Positions 17,209 to 26,675 of a stretch of DNA of 64,000 nt are shown here, piece by piece (the stretch's first letter is position 1; every line of letters starts with the position of its first letter). The DNA comes from Chryseobacterium limigenitum. Its GTDB lineage: Bacteria; Bacteroidota; Bacteroidia; Flavobacteriales; Weeksellaceae. The stretch covers positions 186,001 to 250,000 of the forward strand of contig NZ_FPKW01000005.1 in NCBI RefSeq assembly GCF_900114875.1, in the 5' to 3' direction. The notes beneath the pieces are model-generated. The model was not told the origin of the DNA. It saw only the letters and a list, made by a program, of their open reading frames with translations, and ran no database searches. A program made the translations under genes and the position numbers.

Positions 17209-17234
17209 AAATCCTGCTTTATCAAGTGGGATTT
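17209..17234 (+). terminator. Terminator after the DUF3127 gene
   Basis: AAATCCTGCTT pairs with AAGTGGGATTT (two G-U pairs) around loop TATC and runs into seven T. It ends 11 bases before the aat start. Confidence 0.8.
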
Positions 17235-17245
17235 TTTTCACAAAA

Positions 17246-17899
17246 ATGGTCCGATTAGACGAAAACGAAATTTCATTCCCCGATCCTGAGCTATATCATG
17301 GCCGTGACGGAATTATTGCTTTTGGTGGCGACTTATCTATAGAACGTATTTGGTTTGCCTACCAATTGGGAATTTTTCCGTGGTATAATCCTGATGAGGA
17401 AATCCTTTGGTGGTGTCCGGATCCGAGATTTGTATTGTTTCCTGATGAGTTGAAAGTCTCAAAATCTATGAGAAAAATACTGGATCGAAATACTTTCACC
17501 TTCACGGAAAATCAGAGTTTTACAGAAGTTATTAAAAGCTGTCAGGAAATAAGCAGAAAAGGACAATCTGGAACGTGGCTTTCGGATGAACTAATGGAAT
17601 CTTTTATTCAGCTTCACGCATACGGATTGGCAAAAAGCATCGAAGTTTGGCAGGACGGAGAATTAGTCGGCGGATTTTACGGACTGCAAATTGGCAACGT
17701 CTTTTGCGGAGAAAGTATGTTTGCGAAAGTAAGCAATGCTTCGAAAGCAGGGTTTATCCATTTCGTTGAAAGCAATAAAAACAGCCTAGATTTAATTGAT
17801 TGTCAATCTCATACAGACCACTTGGAAAGTTTAGGTGCCAAAATGATTTCTAAAAAAGAATTTTTAAAAATTTTACACAAAAACAATGAACGCAGATAA
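17246..17899 (+). CDS. aat: Leucyl/phenylalanyl-tRNA-protein transferase
   Basis: 217 residues, the usual length. The family signatures FPWYNPDEEILWWCPDPRFVLFP (about residues 48-70) and the GFYGLQIGNVFCGESMFAKVSNASK block (about 146-170) are intact. The enzyme moves Leu or Phe from aminoacyl-tRNA onto proteins with N-terminal Lys or Arg, marking them for ClpS/ClpAP degradation. It overlaps the next gene by 14 bases, so the two are probably co-transcribed. Confidence 0.97.
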   Translation: MVRLDENEISFPDPELYHGRDGIIAFGGDLSIERIWFAYQLGIFPWYNPDEEILWWCPDPRFVLFPDELKVSKSMRKILDRNTFTFTENQSFTEVIKSCQEISRKGQSGTWLSDELMESFIQLHAYGLAKSIEVWQDGELVGGFYGLQIGNVFCGESMFAKVSNASKAGFIHFVESNKNSLDLIDCQSHTDHLESLGAKMISKKEFLKILHKNNERR

Positions 17900-18770
17900 A
17901 GAAAAATGGATTCTTTTAGCCATACTCAGTCTTATCTGGGGCTCATCTTTTATTTTAATTAAAAAATCTTTAGAACATTTCAATCCTTTTGAAGTGGGAG
18001 CATTGAGGGTTTTGATTGCCGGAATTATCTTAATGCCGATCGCAATTTCTAAATATAAATTATTTCCTAAAAAACATTTAAAGTGGCTAATTTTAGCCGC
18101 ATTTACAGGTAATTTTATCCCGATGTTCCTATTTCCCATCGCGGAAACAGAAGTCAGCAGTAGCATTGCGGGAATCATCAATTCAATGATGCCTATTTTT
18201 GTCATTATTGTCGGGGCGCTGGTTTGGAAGTTCGAAACCACAAAACAGCAGATAATTGGAGTGTTTATTAGCTTTACAGGAGTTTGTTTATTAGCTTTTG
18301 GTGGTGGTGACGGGGCAACTTTTAAGCTTATTCCGATTCTGCTACTTTTACTGGCCACTTTATGCTATGCAGTAAGTACAACAACGGTAAAATCTAAGCT
18401 TATGGAAGTTTCTTCCACTATATTATCAGCTTTTGTATTCTCTTTTGTATTATTTTTTCCTTCATTAATTGCTTTAAGCTTTACAGGGTTCTTTTCTGAA
18501 TTCAGTTTTTCTAAAGACAATTTAACCGGATTGATGTTTGTAAGCTTATTATCCATCTTCGGTACAGGCTTGGCAATGATGATGAATTACCGATTGCTGA
18601 AAGTATCCACCCCTCTTTTTGCATCAACAGTAACTTTGTTAATGCCTATTGTTGCTATAATCTGGGGTGTTTTAGATGGTGAAAAACTAACTGTTTTACA
18701 ATTTGTAGGCGCTAGTATCATTATTACCGGATTGATCTTTTTAAGGGCAAAACCTGCTTTAAAAAAATAA
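17886..18770 (+). CDS. EamA family (DMT superfamily) transporter
   Basis: 294 residues, ten hydrophobic helices arranged as two EamA repeats (about 5-140 and 150-288). The first helix contains LIWGSSFILIKKSL and the second repeat ends AIIWGVLDGEKLTVLQFVGASIIITG, both typical. It is a drug/metabolite-type permease of unknown substrate. The start lies inside the aat gene. A terminator at 18769-18792 begins at its stop codon. Confidence 0.93.
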   Translation: MNADKEKWILLAILSLIWGSSFILIKKSLEHFNPFEVGALRVLIAGIILMPIAISKYKLFPKKHLKWLILAAFTGNFIPMFLFPIAETEVSSSIAGIINSMMPIFVIIVGALVWKFETTKQQIIGVFISFTGVCLLAFGGGDGATFKLIPILLLLLATLCYAVSTTTVKSKLMEVSSTILSAFVFSFVLFFPSLIALSFTGFFSEFSFSKDNLTGLMFVSLLSIFGTGLAMMMNYRLLKVSTPLFASTVTLLMPIVAIIWGVLDGEKLTVLQFVGASIIITGLIFLRAKPALKK

Positions 18771-18792
18771 ATCCCGCATTGCTGCAGGATTT
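18769..18792 (+). terminator. Terminator after the EamA gene
   Basis: AAATCC-C-GCA pairs with TGC-A-GGATTT (one C/A mismatch, loop TTGC), followed by TTATTT. The stem begins at the stop codon. Confidence 0.75.
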
Positions 18793-18919
18793 TTATTTCA
18801 ATCTTAATATTTTAAACCATTAAGATGTATTTTAAGAATTAAGTTTAGTCAAGAAAATTTTGCTGATTTTTAGCTCAAGTTCAGAACTTACTTCTTCGAT
18901 CATCAGGCGTCCTTCTTTT

Positions 18920-20299
18920 CTAATTTTTCTTTCTCACTTTAGCTTTAGCCTTTTTCACCTCATCTTTAATGTAAGGATATTTTTTCTGCATATCCGGAGC
19001 AAGAGTAGGATCTAGACTTAATGCCAGCTGAAGAGATTCAATTCCTTTTTCCTGGTTTTTAAGGATAAAATAACAGTTGCTTAACTGATAATATAATTCT
19101 GCCCTGTTGTGCAATATTACAGCATCACTCAAAAGCGTAACCGTTTCATCATACTCTCCCAGAAGCATCAATACTTCAGAATAAGCATACCAGTTATAAA
19201 ATCTTGAAGGCTCTGCTTCAACCAGTTTTTTCAGACAAACAAGACTTTCTTCAAATTTCCCTGAATCAATTAATAAAAAGGCTAATCTTTTTTGATAATC
19301 AAGACTATTTTCATTCAAATGAGTTGCTTCTGTTGCAAAGTGCAACGCTTCTGACATTCCCCCCATTTCTTCGTATAAATACGACTGCTCCATCATAGAA
19401 AGGTAAAACTGAGGATCTTCTCTCAGTGATCTCTGGAATGAATTCAATGCCATAACCGGCTGTTTCAATGCTTTATAACACAAACCAATTTTATAAAACG
19501 TGAACGCTTTCGTATATTCCAACTCGAGCATTTCCTCGTAAATTTCAATTGATTTTTTGTATTGTCCTAAAGCTTCATAACAAGCTGCTTTATTGGCATA
19601 TACCCCAACAGCAGTTGAATTGATTGCCAACAGATAATCAAACCCTTTTATGGCTTCGTCGTAATTCTTTCTGTTGAAGTAGAACTGTCCATATTCAAAC
19701 CAAGCGGTTTCAGAATAGGCAAAATCATCTAAATATTCATTCAGAAAGGCAATTGCCTCCTCACTCTTGTTTAGTTCACTAAAGCAGATCATGGCGTTTT
19801 CCAATGGATATTCGTCCGTTGGATCTTCTTTCAATGCTTTTTTGTAATGTTTAAGAGCGTTAAAAGGATCTCCTAAGTTCACATATTCATCCGCAATAAA
19901 ATTGTGAAGAAAATTCTCTTCTTCTTTTAATTCTAATGCTTTTTTACAGATTTCAATGGATCTTTTAGGGTTTCCTAAATTCGAATAATACTTTGCATAG
20001 CAAACCAAAAAGTCTGTATTCTCCATAGATGAAGCCTTCAACTCATCGATAAGCTCTTTCGCAGCATTATACTCTTCCCATTCTAAAAGAACTTCAAGTT
20101 TTTTAATCTTGATGTCCAAAGAATTAGGATGAAGCTTAAGACCATAATTCACTGCATTATCAGCATAATTAAAGTCGCCCAACTCCAGATAATAAACAAT
20201 AATATCCTCCAACTCTTCTGTATCAAAGTAGAATTCATCATTATTTTCCATCATTTCTTCGAACTTTTTCACAAGTTCATTTCCAAAGTATTCTTCCAA
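18920..20299 (-). CDS. Tetratricopeptide repeat protein
   Basis: 459 residues, soluble, made almost wholly of TPR helices (for example AVGVYANKAACYEALGQYKK and YYQLSNCYFILKNQEKGIES). The N-terminus is acidic and the C-terminus basic (KAKAKVRKKN). The longest frame begins with TTG at 20299, because an in-frame TAA lies just upstream; an ATG at 20254 is the alternative. A 25-codon ORF in another frame (20269-20346) overlaps the start and may couple translation. It would serve as a protein-interaction scaffold; the partner is unknown. Confidence 0.88.
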   Translation of the reverse strand: MEEYFGNELVKKFEEMMENNDEFYFDTEELEDIIVYYLELGDFNYADNAVNYGLKLHPNSLDIKIKKLEVLLEWEEYNAAKELIDELKASSMENTDFLVCYAKYYSNLGNPKRSIEICKKALELKEEENFLHNFIADEYVNLGDPFNALKHYKKALKEDPTDEYPLENAMICFSELNKSEEAIAFLNEYLDDFAYSETAWFEYGQFYFNRKNYDEAIKGFDYLLAINSTAVGVYANKAACYEALGQYKKSIEIYEEMLELEYTKAFTFYKIGLCYKALKQPVMALNSFQRSLREDPQFYLSMMEQSYLYEEMGGMSEALHFATEATHLNENSLDYQKRLAFLLIDSGKFEESLVCLKKLVEAEPSRFYNWYAYSEVLMLLGEYDETVTLLSDAVILHNRAELYYQLSNCYFILKNQEKGIESLQLALSLDPTLAPDMQKKYPYIKDEVKKAKAKVRKKN

Positions 20300-20624
20300 T
20301 AGCGTGTCTTATCGTCGGCCCAACGTCTGAATTTACTTGCAGACATCGACAAACTTCTTAAATTAATATTACTTCTGAAATTTACTGTTTCAAAATGTAT
20401 GCAAAGTTGCGAATTTTTTTCGACATACATTTTCGTTAATTTCTATATTAAAGATAGTGAAAAGAATACGAAGATGAAAGAATTGTGGATAAATAAATAG
20501 AAGTTATTACAAAATTAACATTCCCAATCTATTTCTGCTATTGGCTTTGTTTCATTTAATAATTAAACATTAACCTGTTAATATAAAAAAGAACGGAACC
20601 AAAAGCCCCGTTCTTATTATTATT
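20300..20624. other. Gene-free stretch between the TPR gene and glmM
   Basis: 325 bases. It contains the start of a 25-codon ORF (ATG at 20346, minus strand) overlapping the TPR gene, an AT-rich middle with nothing recognisable, and the glmM terminator at its right end. Confidence 0.55.
20589..20615 (-). terminator. Terminator of glmM
   Basis: AAGAACGG/CCGTTCTT, 8-bp perfect stem, followed on the minus strand by six T. It lies just past the glmM stop. Confidence 0.8.
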
Positions 20625-22007
20625 TTAAATCAAACTTTTAATTTTAGCGATGATGTCATCTCCTAGTTTGTCAGCTTCTTCTTGAGATTTAGCTTCAGTA
20701 TAAATTCTGATAATCGGCTCTGTATTCGATTTACGAAGGTGAACCCAATTGTTTTCAAAGTCTATTTTTACTCCGTCAATCGTAGAAACGTTTTCGTTTT
20801 GATATTCTTTTTCCATTTTAGATAAAATACCATCAACATTGATCTCCGGTGTTAATTCGATTTTCTTTTTACCCATGAAATAGCTTGGATATCCAGCTCT
20901 TAACTCAGAAACAGTCTTGTTTTCTTTAGCTAAATGAGTCAAGAATAAAGCAACACCCACCAAAGAATCTCTTCCGTAATGTAGTTCAGGATAGATAATT
21001 CCCCCGTTTCCTTCACCTCCGATCACTGCATTTTTCTCCTTCATCAAAGTAACAACATTCACTTCTCCGACAGCACTTGCAAAATATTCTGAATTATGGC
21101 TCTGCGCAACATCTCTCAATGCACGGCTTGAAGAAAGGTTGGAAATTGCCACGCCATTTTTATTTTTCAATAAATAATCTGCAACGGCAACCAGCGTGTA
21201 TTCTTCACCAAACATTTCGCCTTTTTCATCAATCAAAGCCAATCTGTCAACATCAGGGTCTACAACCACTCCAACATCGGCACCTTCTTTTTTAATCAAT
21301 TCACAAATGTCTCCCAAATGCTCTTTCAGCGGTTCAGGATTGTGTGGAAACTGTCCGTTGGGTTCGCAATATAATTTTACGGTTTCACAGCCTAACTTAT
21401 CTAAAAGCATCGGAATCGCAATACCTCCCGTAGAATTCACTGCATCTAAAACCACTTTGAAGTTTTTAGCTTTAATTGCTTCTACATCTACCATCGGTAA
21501 ATCTAAAATCTGCTGAATATGAATATCAAAAGCATCATCTCTTGTTTCATATTTTCCTAAATCATCAACTTCTGCATAATTGAAATCTTCACTTTCAGCC
21601 AAAGCCAGCACTTCCGCTCCGTTTTCTCCGGTGATGAATTCTCCTTTTTCGTTTAATAATTTAAGTGCATTCCACTGTTTTGGGTTGTGAGAAGCGGTAA
21701 GGATAATTCCTCCGTCTGCTTTCAGCTCAGGAACCATAATCTCAACGGTTGGTGTTGTAGAAAGTCCAAGGTCAATTACGTTGATCCCCAATCCCTGTAA
21801 CGTTGCCGTAACCAATGAATTAACCATTGATCCTGATATTCTTGCATCACGGCCAATGATTAAAGTTAAGTCTTTTTTGTTTTTATTATTCTGAAGCCAG
21901 GTTCCGAAAGCAGAAGCAAATTTAACCACGTCAAGCGGTGTTAAATTATCATTTACTTTTCCGCCAATTGTACCTCTAATCCCTGAAATAGATTTGATTA
22001 ATGACAT
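20625..22007 (-). CDS. glmM: Phosphoglucosamine mutase (phosphohexomutase)
   Basis: 460 residues, normal family length. The phosphoserine loop is GGIILTASHNPKQWNALK (about residues 96-113), the metal loop VVVDPDVDRLALID (about 237-250), the sugar-binding loop GGEGNGGIIYPE and the phosphate loop RKSNTEPIIRIYTEAK near the C-terminus. It interconverts glucosamine-6-P and glucosamine-1-P for UDP-GlcNAc synthesis. Some Bacteroidota enzymes of this type also accept mannose or glucose phosphates, so strict specificity is assumed. A TATCTTTG promoter box lies at 22051-22058. Confidence 0.93.
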   Translation of the reverse strand: MSLIKSISGIRGTIGGKVNDNLTPLDVVKFASAFGTWLQNNKNKKDLTLIIGRDARISGSMVNSLVTATLQGLGINVIDLGLSTTPTVEIMVPELKADGGIILTASHNPKQWNALKLLNEKGEFITGENGAEVLALAESEDFNYAEVDDLGKYETRDDAFDIHIQQILDLPMVDVEAIKAKNFKVVLDAVNSTGGIAIPMLLDKLGCETVKLYCEPNGQFPHNPEPLKEHLGDICELIKKEGADVGVVVDPDVDRLALIDEKGEMFGEEYTLVAVADYLLKNKNGVAISNLSSSRALRDVAQSHNSEYFASAVGEVNVVTLMKEKNAVIGGEGNGGIIYPELHYGRDSLVGVALFLTHLAKENKTVSELRAGYPSYFMGKKKIELTPEINVDGILSKMEKEYQNENVSTIDGVKIDFENNWVHLRKSNTEPIIRIYTEAKSQEEADKLGDDIIAKIKSLI

Positions 22008-22050
22008 CCTATCTTTATGTTTTTAATTAATGTTTATTTGAATTTCGCAG

Positions 22051-22058
22051 CAAAGATA
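22051..22058 (-). promoter_or_regulatory. -7 box TATCTTTG upstream of glmM
   Basis: Exact match to TAnnTTTG, 43 bases before the glmM ATG. It overlaps the upstream gap next to the outer-membrane protein gene's stop. No clear -33 TTTG is seen. Confidence 0.5.
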
Positions 22059-22059
22059 C

Positions 22060-23082
22060 TTATAAAATCGGAACCTTTTTTTGGATTTTATCGTAACTGT
22101 TTTTCACTACTTTCGGGGGTGCAAAACGATATCCTACATATATTAATCCGTAGGTATTATTGTTTTGAACCCGAGAATCCGCATCCTGCTTGTAATTATA
22201 TGACATTAAATTCAGCTTCCCTCCAAACAAAAATCGGTCCGAGTTGTAACCAATATGAATTCCGCCACCGAATTTTTTTGTGAAATATTTATTCTTTTCT
22301 TTTTCAGATTTTGACCCGTTTTCCAGATCTTCCTGATAACTTGACCATTTACCCCCAACGCCGGCAAATGCAAAAGGGGAAATATTTACATTTTTAGTAA
22401 CAACCCAATTGTAATAATAGGCAAGATTGGCTCCGAGATTAAACTGAGTTTCTACACTTTTTAGATTATCAATATCTTTATTTTTAAAAAAAGTAAGGTC
22501 ATATTCTAACGCAGGAACAAAACTTCCGTTACTTTCTTTCTGCCATTCTCTCTGGTAATAGATACTTTTTAATGAAAAATCTTTATTAAAAGAATAAGCA
22601 GTAATTCCCCCAAAGCTTTGAATCCTCAAATCAGGAAGTTGTAAGTAAGGATCTTTTCCTTCCTGCCAGTCTGGATCGAAATCCTTCGTATTATTCAGAT
22701 AAAATCCTTTCAGGTTTCTATAATAAACAGTCTGGATAAAGCTTTTAGGAAAAAATCTGAATCTAATATCGGAATAAGAACTTTTACCCTTCAAATTATT
22801 GTCATTATTTCCGGGAATAAAATTTGGAGCAAATGAAAAAGAGGCACTTATGATTTTATAATCGAGAGAAAAAGAGGTATTGATATTATTATTAATAGAA
22901 AATTTGGTTCTGAGAAATGCCTCATCTTTATAAACCGCAACATAATCCTCAATATTCGTATCAAAGTTTACCTTAACCATCACCTGATCTTCATAGGAAA
23001 TGATTTTGGTGCTGTCCGGCTTTTGAGCATTTACAAAAAATCCTAAAAGACAACATAGCAGAAAGTGTGTTGTTTTTTTCAA
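22060..23082 (-). CDS. Outer membrane protein, probably DUF4421 family
   Basis: 340 residues starting from TTG (in-frame stops lie just upstream). Signal peptide MKKTTHFLLCCLLGFFVNAQ, then alternating polar/aromatic beta strands (SDIRFRFFPKSFIQTVYYRN, KNVNISPFAFAGVGGKWSSY, GLIYVGYRFAPP), as in outer-membrane barrels. The opening DQVMVKVNFDTNIEDYVAVY resembles DUF4421 proteins. Function unknown. It is convergent with nothing and lies downstream of feoB on the same strand, but a gap of 64 bases separates them. Confidence 0.75.
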   Translation of the reverse strand: MKKTTHFLLCCLLGFFVNAQKPDSTKIISYEDQVMVKVNFDTNIEDYVAVYKDEAFLRTKFSINNNINTSFSLDYKIISASFSFAPNFIPGNNDNNLKGKSSYSDIRFRFFPKSFIQTVYYRNLKGFYLNNTKDFDPDWQEGKDPYLQLPDLRIQSFGGITAYSFNKDFSLKSIYYQREWQKESNGSFVPALEYDLTFFKNKDIDNLKSVETQFNLGANLAYYYNWVVTKNVNISPFAFAGVGGKWSSYQEDLENGSKSEKEKNKYFTKKFGGGIHIGYNSDRFLFGGKLNLMSYNYKQDADSRVQNNNTYGLIYVGYRFAPPKVVKNSYDKIQKKVPIL

Positions 23083-23146
23083 ATCAGAAATGTTTTATTA
23101 CAATTGAAAATTACAACAATTTCTTTAATTATTGCTGAAATAAAAT

Positions 23147-23299
23147 CTAAGAACAGCCACAATCTTTATCGCAACCTGTTCTTTTTGAACTGAATTTCTT
23201 CGGCGCAAAATTCTTTCTCAAAATCTTAAATAAAGAGTAGCACGCGAACGCAACTATAAGAAAGACAATTACATATTGAAAAATTAATGAAGAATCCAT
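23147..23299 (-). CDS. FeoB-associated small Cys-rich membrane protein
   Basis: 50 residues beginning MDSSLIFQYVIVF, which overlaps the feoB stop by one base (TAATG). One transmembrane helix (about 5-25), a basic linker (KILRKNFAPKKFSSK) and a C-terminal Cys cluster, CDKDCGCS. This matches small Cys-rich proteins often encoded right after FeoB, thought to assist iron transport. The longer frame from 23425 is spurious because it lies inside feoB. Confidence 0.85.
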   Translation of the reverse strand: MDSSLIFQYVIVFLIVAFACYSLFKILRKNFAPKKFSSKRTGCDKDCGCS

Positions 23300-25332
23300 T
23301 ATTTTAATATTTGATAAGCTATCATTGACACAAAGTATGCCAAACCTGTCATCATTACCACCTGAAAGCCAGTCCATTTCCAGCTTTTGGTTTCCCTGTA
23401 AACTACTGCAAGTGTAGAAACACACTGCATTGCAAATGCGTAAAATAAAAGCACAGAAACACCTGTCGCAAAATTGAATACTTTTTCGCCGTTGGGTTTT
23501 ACATCGTGTCTCATTTTATCAATCACCTTTCCTTCCGGAGCATCATCATCTAAGCTGTACAATGTTGACATTGTTCCAACAAAAACCTCTCTTGCTACGA
23601 AACTTGTGATAATTCCGACCCCCATTTTCCAGTCGTAACCCAGTGGAGCGATGGCGGGCTCGATTGCTTTTCCCATTTTTGCCAAATAAGAATGATCTAG
23701 CTTAACATTTGTTGCAACCACTTCGTTAGGACTCTGTTTTGGGCCGAAATAACTTAAAAACCAGATAATGATACTTACAATAAAGATGATCTTTCCGGCG
23801 CCGGTTATGAATTCCCAAACTTTACCTAACATCATTTTCAAATCATATGCAAAAAGTGGTTTTTTGTAAGTCGGTAAATCCATTACCAGGTAAGTTTTTC
23901 CTTTATCTTTAATGAAACCCTTAAGAATTGCAGCCGAAAGCAGCGCAACCATAAATCCTAAGAGATACATTCCCAACAAAACCAGTGCTTTATATTGAAT
24001 TCCGAAGAAAGTACCGTCTGAAATAATTAAACCAATAATAATACTGTAAACCGGAAGTCTCGCAGAACACGTCATGAAAGGCGTTACCAAAATGGTTAAT
24101 AATCTTTCTTTTACATTCTCAATATTTCTTGTTGAAATTACAGCAGGGATCGCACAAGCCGTTCCGGAAACTAATGGAACGATACTTTTTCCGTTTAATC
24201 CAAAGGGTCGTAAAAATCTGTCCATCAAGAAAATAACTCTCGCCATGTATCCTGAATCTTCCAATAAATAGAGGAAATATAATAAAATCCCGATTTGTGG
24301 AGCGAAAACCATGATTCCGCCCAGGCCTGGAATAATTCCGTTTGAAATTAATGAATTTAAAGGTCCTTCCGGAAGATGTTCTCCGGTGAAAGCCGATAAC
24401 CAAGCGAAGAAATCATCGATCCAGCTCATCGGATATTCCGCCAAAAAGAAAACACTTTGGAAAATAATCAATAGAATCAATAAGAAAACAACATATCCCC
24501 AGAATTTATGAACGAGAACTTTATCTAATTTTTCAGTAAGCAATTCTTTAAACTGAGGTTTTTTAGTAATTACATTGGCCAAAACCTTATCAATATTCTG
24601 ATATCTTCTTATGGTTTCCTTAACCTGTAATCTTTTAGGAACTAAGCTTTTAACGTCAGAATCGTTCAATGCGTCTTTCATTGATTCGATCTTACTCAAA
24701 TCAACTCCTGAGGAAACTGATATCCAAGCTTTATACTCGCTGTCGAAGCTTTTATGTGAAACTAATTTTCGGATAAAATTTGTATGCTCATTGGGTACTT
24801 CAAAAGAAACTTTATCTGTCTTAAAAAAATCATTGTTTAAAACAGCTTCTTTTATTTCCTCAATTCCAATTTGCTCTTTTGCGTTGGTTTGGATGATCTT
24901 AATTCCTAATGCATCAGAAAATTTCTGAATATCAATAGTAATTCCTCTTCTTTCTGCCTGATCGATCTGGTTAACAACCAAAATCATCGGAACTCCCAGA
25001 TCCTGAATCTGCTGAAAAAGCAAAAGGCCTCTTTTTAAACTTAACGCTTCAAGAATATAAATAACTCCAGCATAATTTTCCTGCTCATCAATAAGAAATT
25101 TAGAAAAAATTGCTTCGTCCTCGGAACTTGGGTAAATACTGTATGAGCCCGGTAAGTCTATCACCTCAACCTCTTCATTCTTATGGACATAATTCCCTGA
25201 ATGGCTTGCCACGGTAACACCAGCATAATTCCCGGTTTTCTGTTTTTTATTGCAAAGCGTATTGAAAACCGTTGACTTTCCTACATTAGGATTTCCGACT
25301 AAAAGTACCTGTTTTTTTTGAGTATCCTGCAT
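23299..25332 (-). CDS. feoB: Ferrous iron transport protein B
   Basis: 677 residues from the ATG at 25332, which overlaps the feoA stop (TGATG). The N-terminal G domain has GNPNVGKSTVFN (G1), DLPGSYSI (G3) and NQIDQAE (G4). From about residue 270 a membrane region of eight to ten helices contains the two Gate repeats (GSGxxCAIPAV-type GTACAIPAVISTRNI and CSARLPVYSIII). It imports Fe(II) across the inner membrane. Together with feoA and the Cys-rich protein it forms a tight three-gene operon. Confidence 0.97.
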   Translation of the reverse strand: MQDTQKKQVLLVGNPNVGKSTVFNTLCNKKQKTGNYAGVTVASHSGNYVHKNEEVEVIDLPGSYSIYPSSEDEAIFSKFLIDEQENYAGVIYILEALSLKRGLLLFQQIQDLGVPMILVVNQIDQAERRGITIDIQKFSDALGIKIIQTNAKEQIGIEEIKEAVLNNDFFKTDKVSFEVPNEHTNFIRKLVSHKSFDSEYKAWISVSSGVDLSKIESMKDALNDSDVKSLVPKRLQVKETIRRYQNIDKVLANVITKKPQFKELLTEKLDKVLVHKFWGYVVFLLILLIIFQSVFFLAEYPMSWIDDFFAWLSAFTGEHLPEGPLNSLISNGIIPGLGGIMVFAPQIGILLYFLYLLEDSGYMARVIFLMDRFLRPFGLNGKSIVPLVSGTACAIPAVISTRNIENVKERLLTILVTPFMTCSARLPVYSIIIGLIISDGTFFGIQYKALVLLGMYLLGFMVALLSAAILKGFIKDKGKTYLVMDLPTYKKPLFAYDLKMMLGKVWEFITGAGKIIFIVSIIIWFLSYFGPKQSPNEVVATNVKLDHSYLAKMGKAIEPAIAPLGYDWKMGVGIITSFVAREVFVGTMSTLYSLDDDAPEGKVIDKMRHDVKPNGEKVFNFATGVSVLLFYAFAMQCVSTLAVVYRETKSWKWTGFQVVMMTGLAYFVSMIAYQILK

Positions 25333-25586
25333 CAATTCAATTCTTCAACAATGATAAAACTGCCTTCTTCCTCCCGAAGGGCAATTCGGCTTTTTTCTTC
25401 TCCAAACTCCACATACATAGGACCATTAAAAGGAGCCTGATACAATATCCTGAAGGCTGTTTCCGGCAATAAACCCATTTCTATGATCTTACTCGGCATC
25501 TTCATTTGATCATCATCATACCCCAGAATCTTTCCCATTTTATTTTTAGGAAATCCGCTCAATTTATGTAAACCCATCTCTTTCAA
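25332..25586 (-). CDS. feoA: Ferrous iron transport protein A (SH3-like)
   Basis: Up to 84 residues; the frame can start at TTG 25586 or at ATG 25577 (MGLHKLSGFPKNK), the latter being more usual. The SH3-like FeoA core is visible: GKILGYDDDQ, then KIIEMGLLPETAFRILYQAPFNGPMYVE and RIALREEEGSFIIVE. FeoA supports FeoB-dependent Fe(II) uptake. A TATATTTG promoter box lies at 25607-25614, only a few bases before the mRNA start. Confidence 0.93.
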   Translation of the reverse strand: MKEMGLHKLSGFPKNKMGKILGYDDDQMKMPSKIIEMGLLPETAFRILYQAPFNGPMYVEFGEEKSRIALREEEGSFIIVEELN

Positions 25587-25606
25587 AGCCTCATGTTTTG
25601 TAAATG

Positions 25607-25614
25607 CAAATATA
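25607..25614 (-). promoter_or_regulatory. -7 box TATATTTG of the feo operon
   Basis: Exact TAnnTTTG match on the minus strand, 20-30 bases before the possible feoA starts. No palindromic iron-box is obvious around it. Confidence 0.6.
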
Positions 25615-25656
25615 CGCTATTTAAATTTAATCTAAATAACGCTTTTTTGAAAAAAA

Positions 25657-25690
25657 ATAAACCCAAACGTATTGCTACACTTGGGTTTAT
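25657..25690 (-). terminator. Terminator of the GLPGLI gene
   Basis: ATAAACCCAA/TTGGGTTTAT, perfect 10-bp stem with a 14-base loop, followed on the minus strand by a run of T. It lies between the GLPGLI stop and feoA. Confidence 0.8.
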
Positions 25691-25716
25691 CAGATATAAT
25701 TTAGTTGATATGAATA

Positions 25717-26661
25717 CTATTTTGAATCTTTCTCTTTTCCTACTTTTTCTAAATTCCCGACATTTAATTTTCCATAATCCGGTTCAATAGGATTATCGTT
25801 TGCGTTATAAAAATCTTTATACTGCTTTTCCTGTTTCTTCATCATGTCTCCGATTGTTCCGTCCATTCCCGGGATAGATTTAGACATCATTTCCTGCGTC
25901 ATCATTGGTCTCACCGTTGCAAAAGGATCTTTCTTGAAATCATTGAATGTTTTCTCGAACTTTTCTCTTGACAGAACGTTTACTTTACCGCCTTTAGCCT
26001 GCATTAGGTTTTCAATGTAAGAGTATTCTGTATAATCTTTTACTTTTTTGTTGCCTTGTAATACCCAAGAATAATTTTTTCCTGCATCTTCAATTTTCAC
26101 AATCAAACCAGGAAGTCCGTAAAATTTATACGGCCCGTCCTGAAAAGGTAAGTCCGCACTAAACCAAGCCGTCCATTGTTTTCCACCGAATTCAGTAGTC
26201 GCTTTTTGCGTATTATAAGCTCCTATTTTTTGTTTTTCGTTTTCAATTTTCCAGTTAAGTTTCAAATTTTCATCATAACCGATATTGGCAGGCGTAAATC
26301 CGTTTGCGATTTTGTCTACATACTGAATTTTCATACTTGGATAAATTTTATAAATCCTTGCAGAAATTTTCGGAGTTTTAATGGTTTTAGATAAATCTTT
26401 CATGATCCCGGCTTTTTGCATTGCTTCAATTTCTATTTTCATGATAGAATCCTGAGCAATTACCGTATAATCCTGATAAATAGATCTGTTTTTATCTGTA
26501 ATATCCAAAATGGTAATTACCTTATCTGTTTTAGTAGAATCTTTTTTAGGCTTAAATATTAATTCATAAAAGAAACGGTTGGCCGTTTCCTTAGAATCTT
26601 TTTCCTGAGCACTCGCAAAAGTAACAAGAGCGATAAAAAATACTGAAAAGAACTTTTTCAT
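25717..26661 (-). CDS. GLPGLI family secreted protein
   Basis: 314 residues. Signal peptide MKKFFSVFFIALVTFASAQ, then the family core with W-x-AWFSADLPFQDGPYKF and YGLPGLIVKIED near residue 178. A C-terminal extension of about 50 residues is rich in Met and Lys (PMMTQEMMSKSIPGMDGTIG). Its promoter region carries the same TGTAAC-N16-TAACTAATTA arrangement as the TonB-type receptor gene at 27420-30104, so the two are probably switched on together. Function unknown; such pairs are common in this group. Confidence 0.93.
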   Translation of the reverse strand: MKKFFSVFFIALVTFASAQEKDSKETANRFFYELIFKPKKDSTKTDKVITILDITDKNRSIYQDYTVIAQDSIMKIEIEAMQKAGIMKDLSKTIKTPKISARIYKIYPSMKIQYVDKIANGFTPANIGYDENLKLNWKIENEKQKIGAYNTQKATTEFGGKQWTAWFSADLPFQDGPYKFYGLPGLIVKIEDAGKNYSWVLQGNKKVKDYTEYSYIENLMQAKGGKVNVLSREKFEKTFNDFKKDPFATVRPMMTQEMMSKSIPGMDGTIGDMMKKQEKQYKDFYNANDNPIEPDYGKLNVGNLEKVGKEKDSK

Positions 26662-26675
26662 TTTAAAATGTTTAT

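Noticed and set aside
23300..23425. Longer start (MCFYTCSSLQ) for the Cys-rich protein gene
   Set aside because: The extension lies within the feoB coding region in another frame; the ATG at 23299 with TAATG overlap is the normal arrangement.
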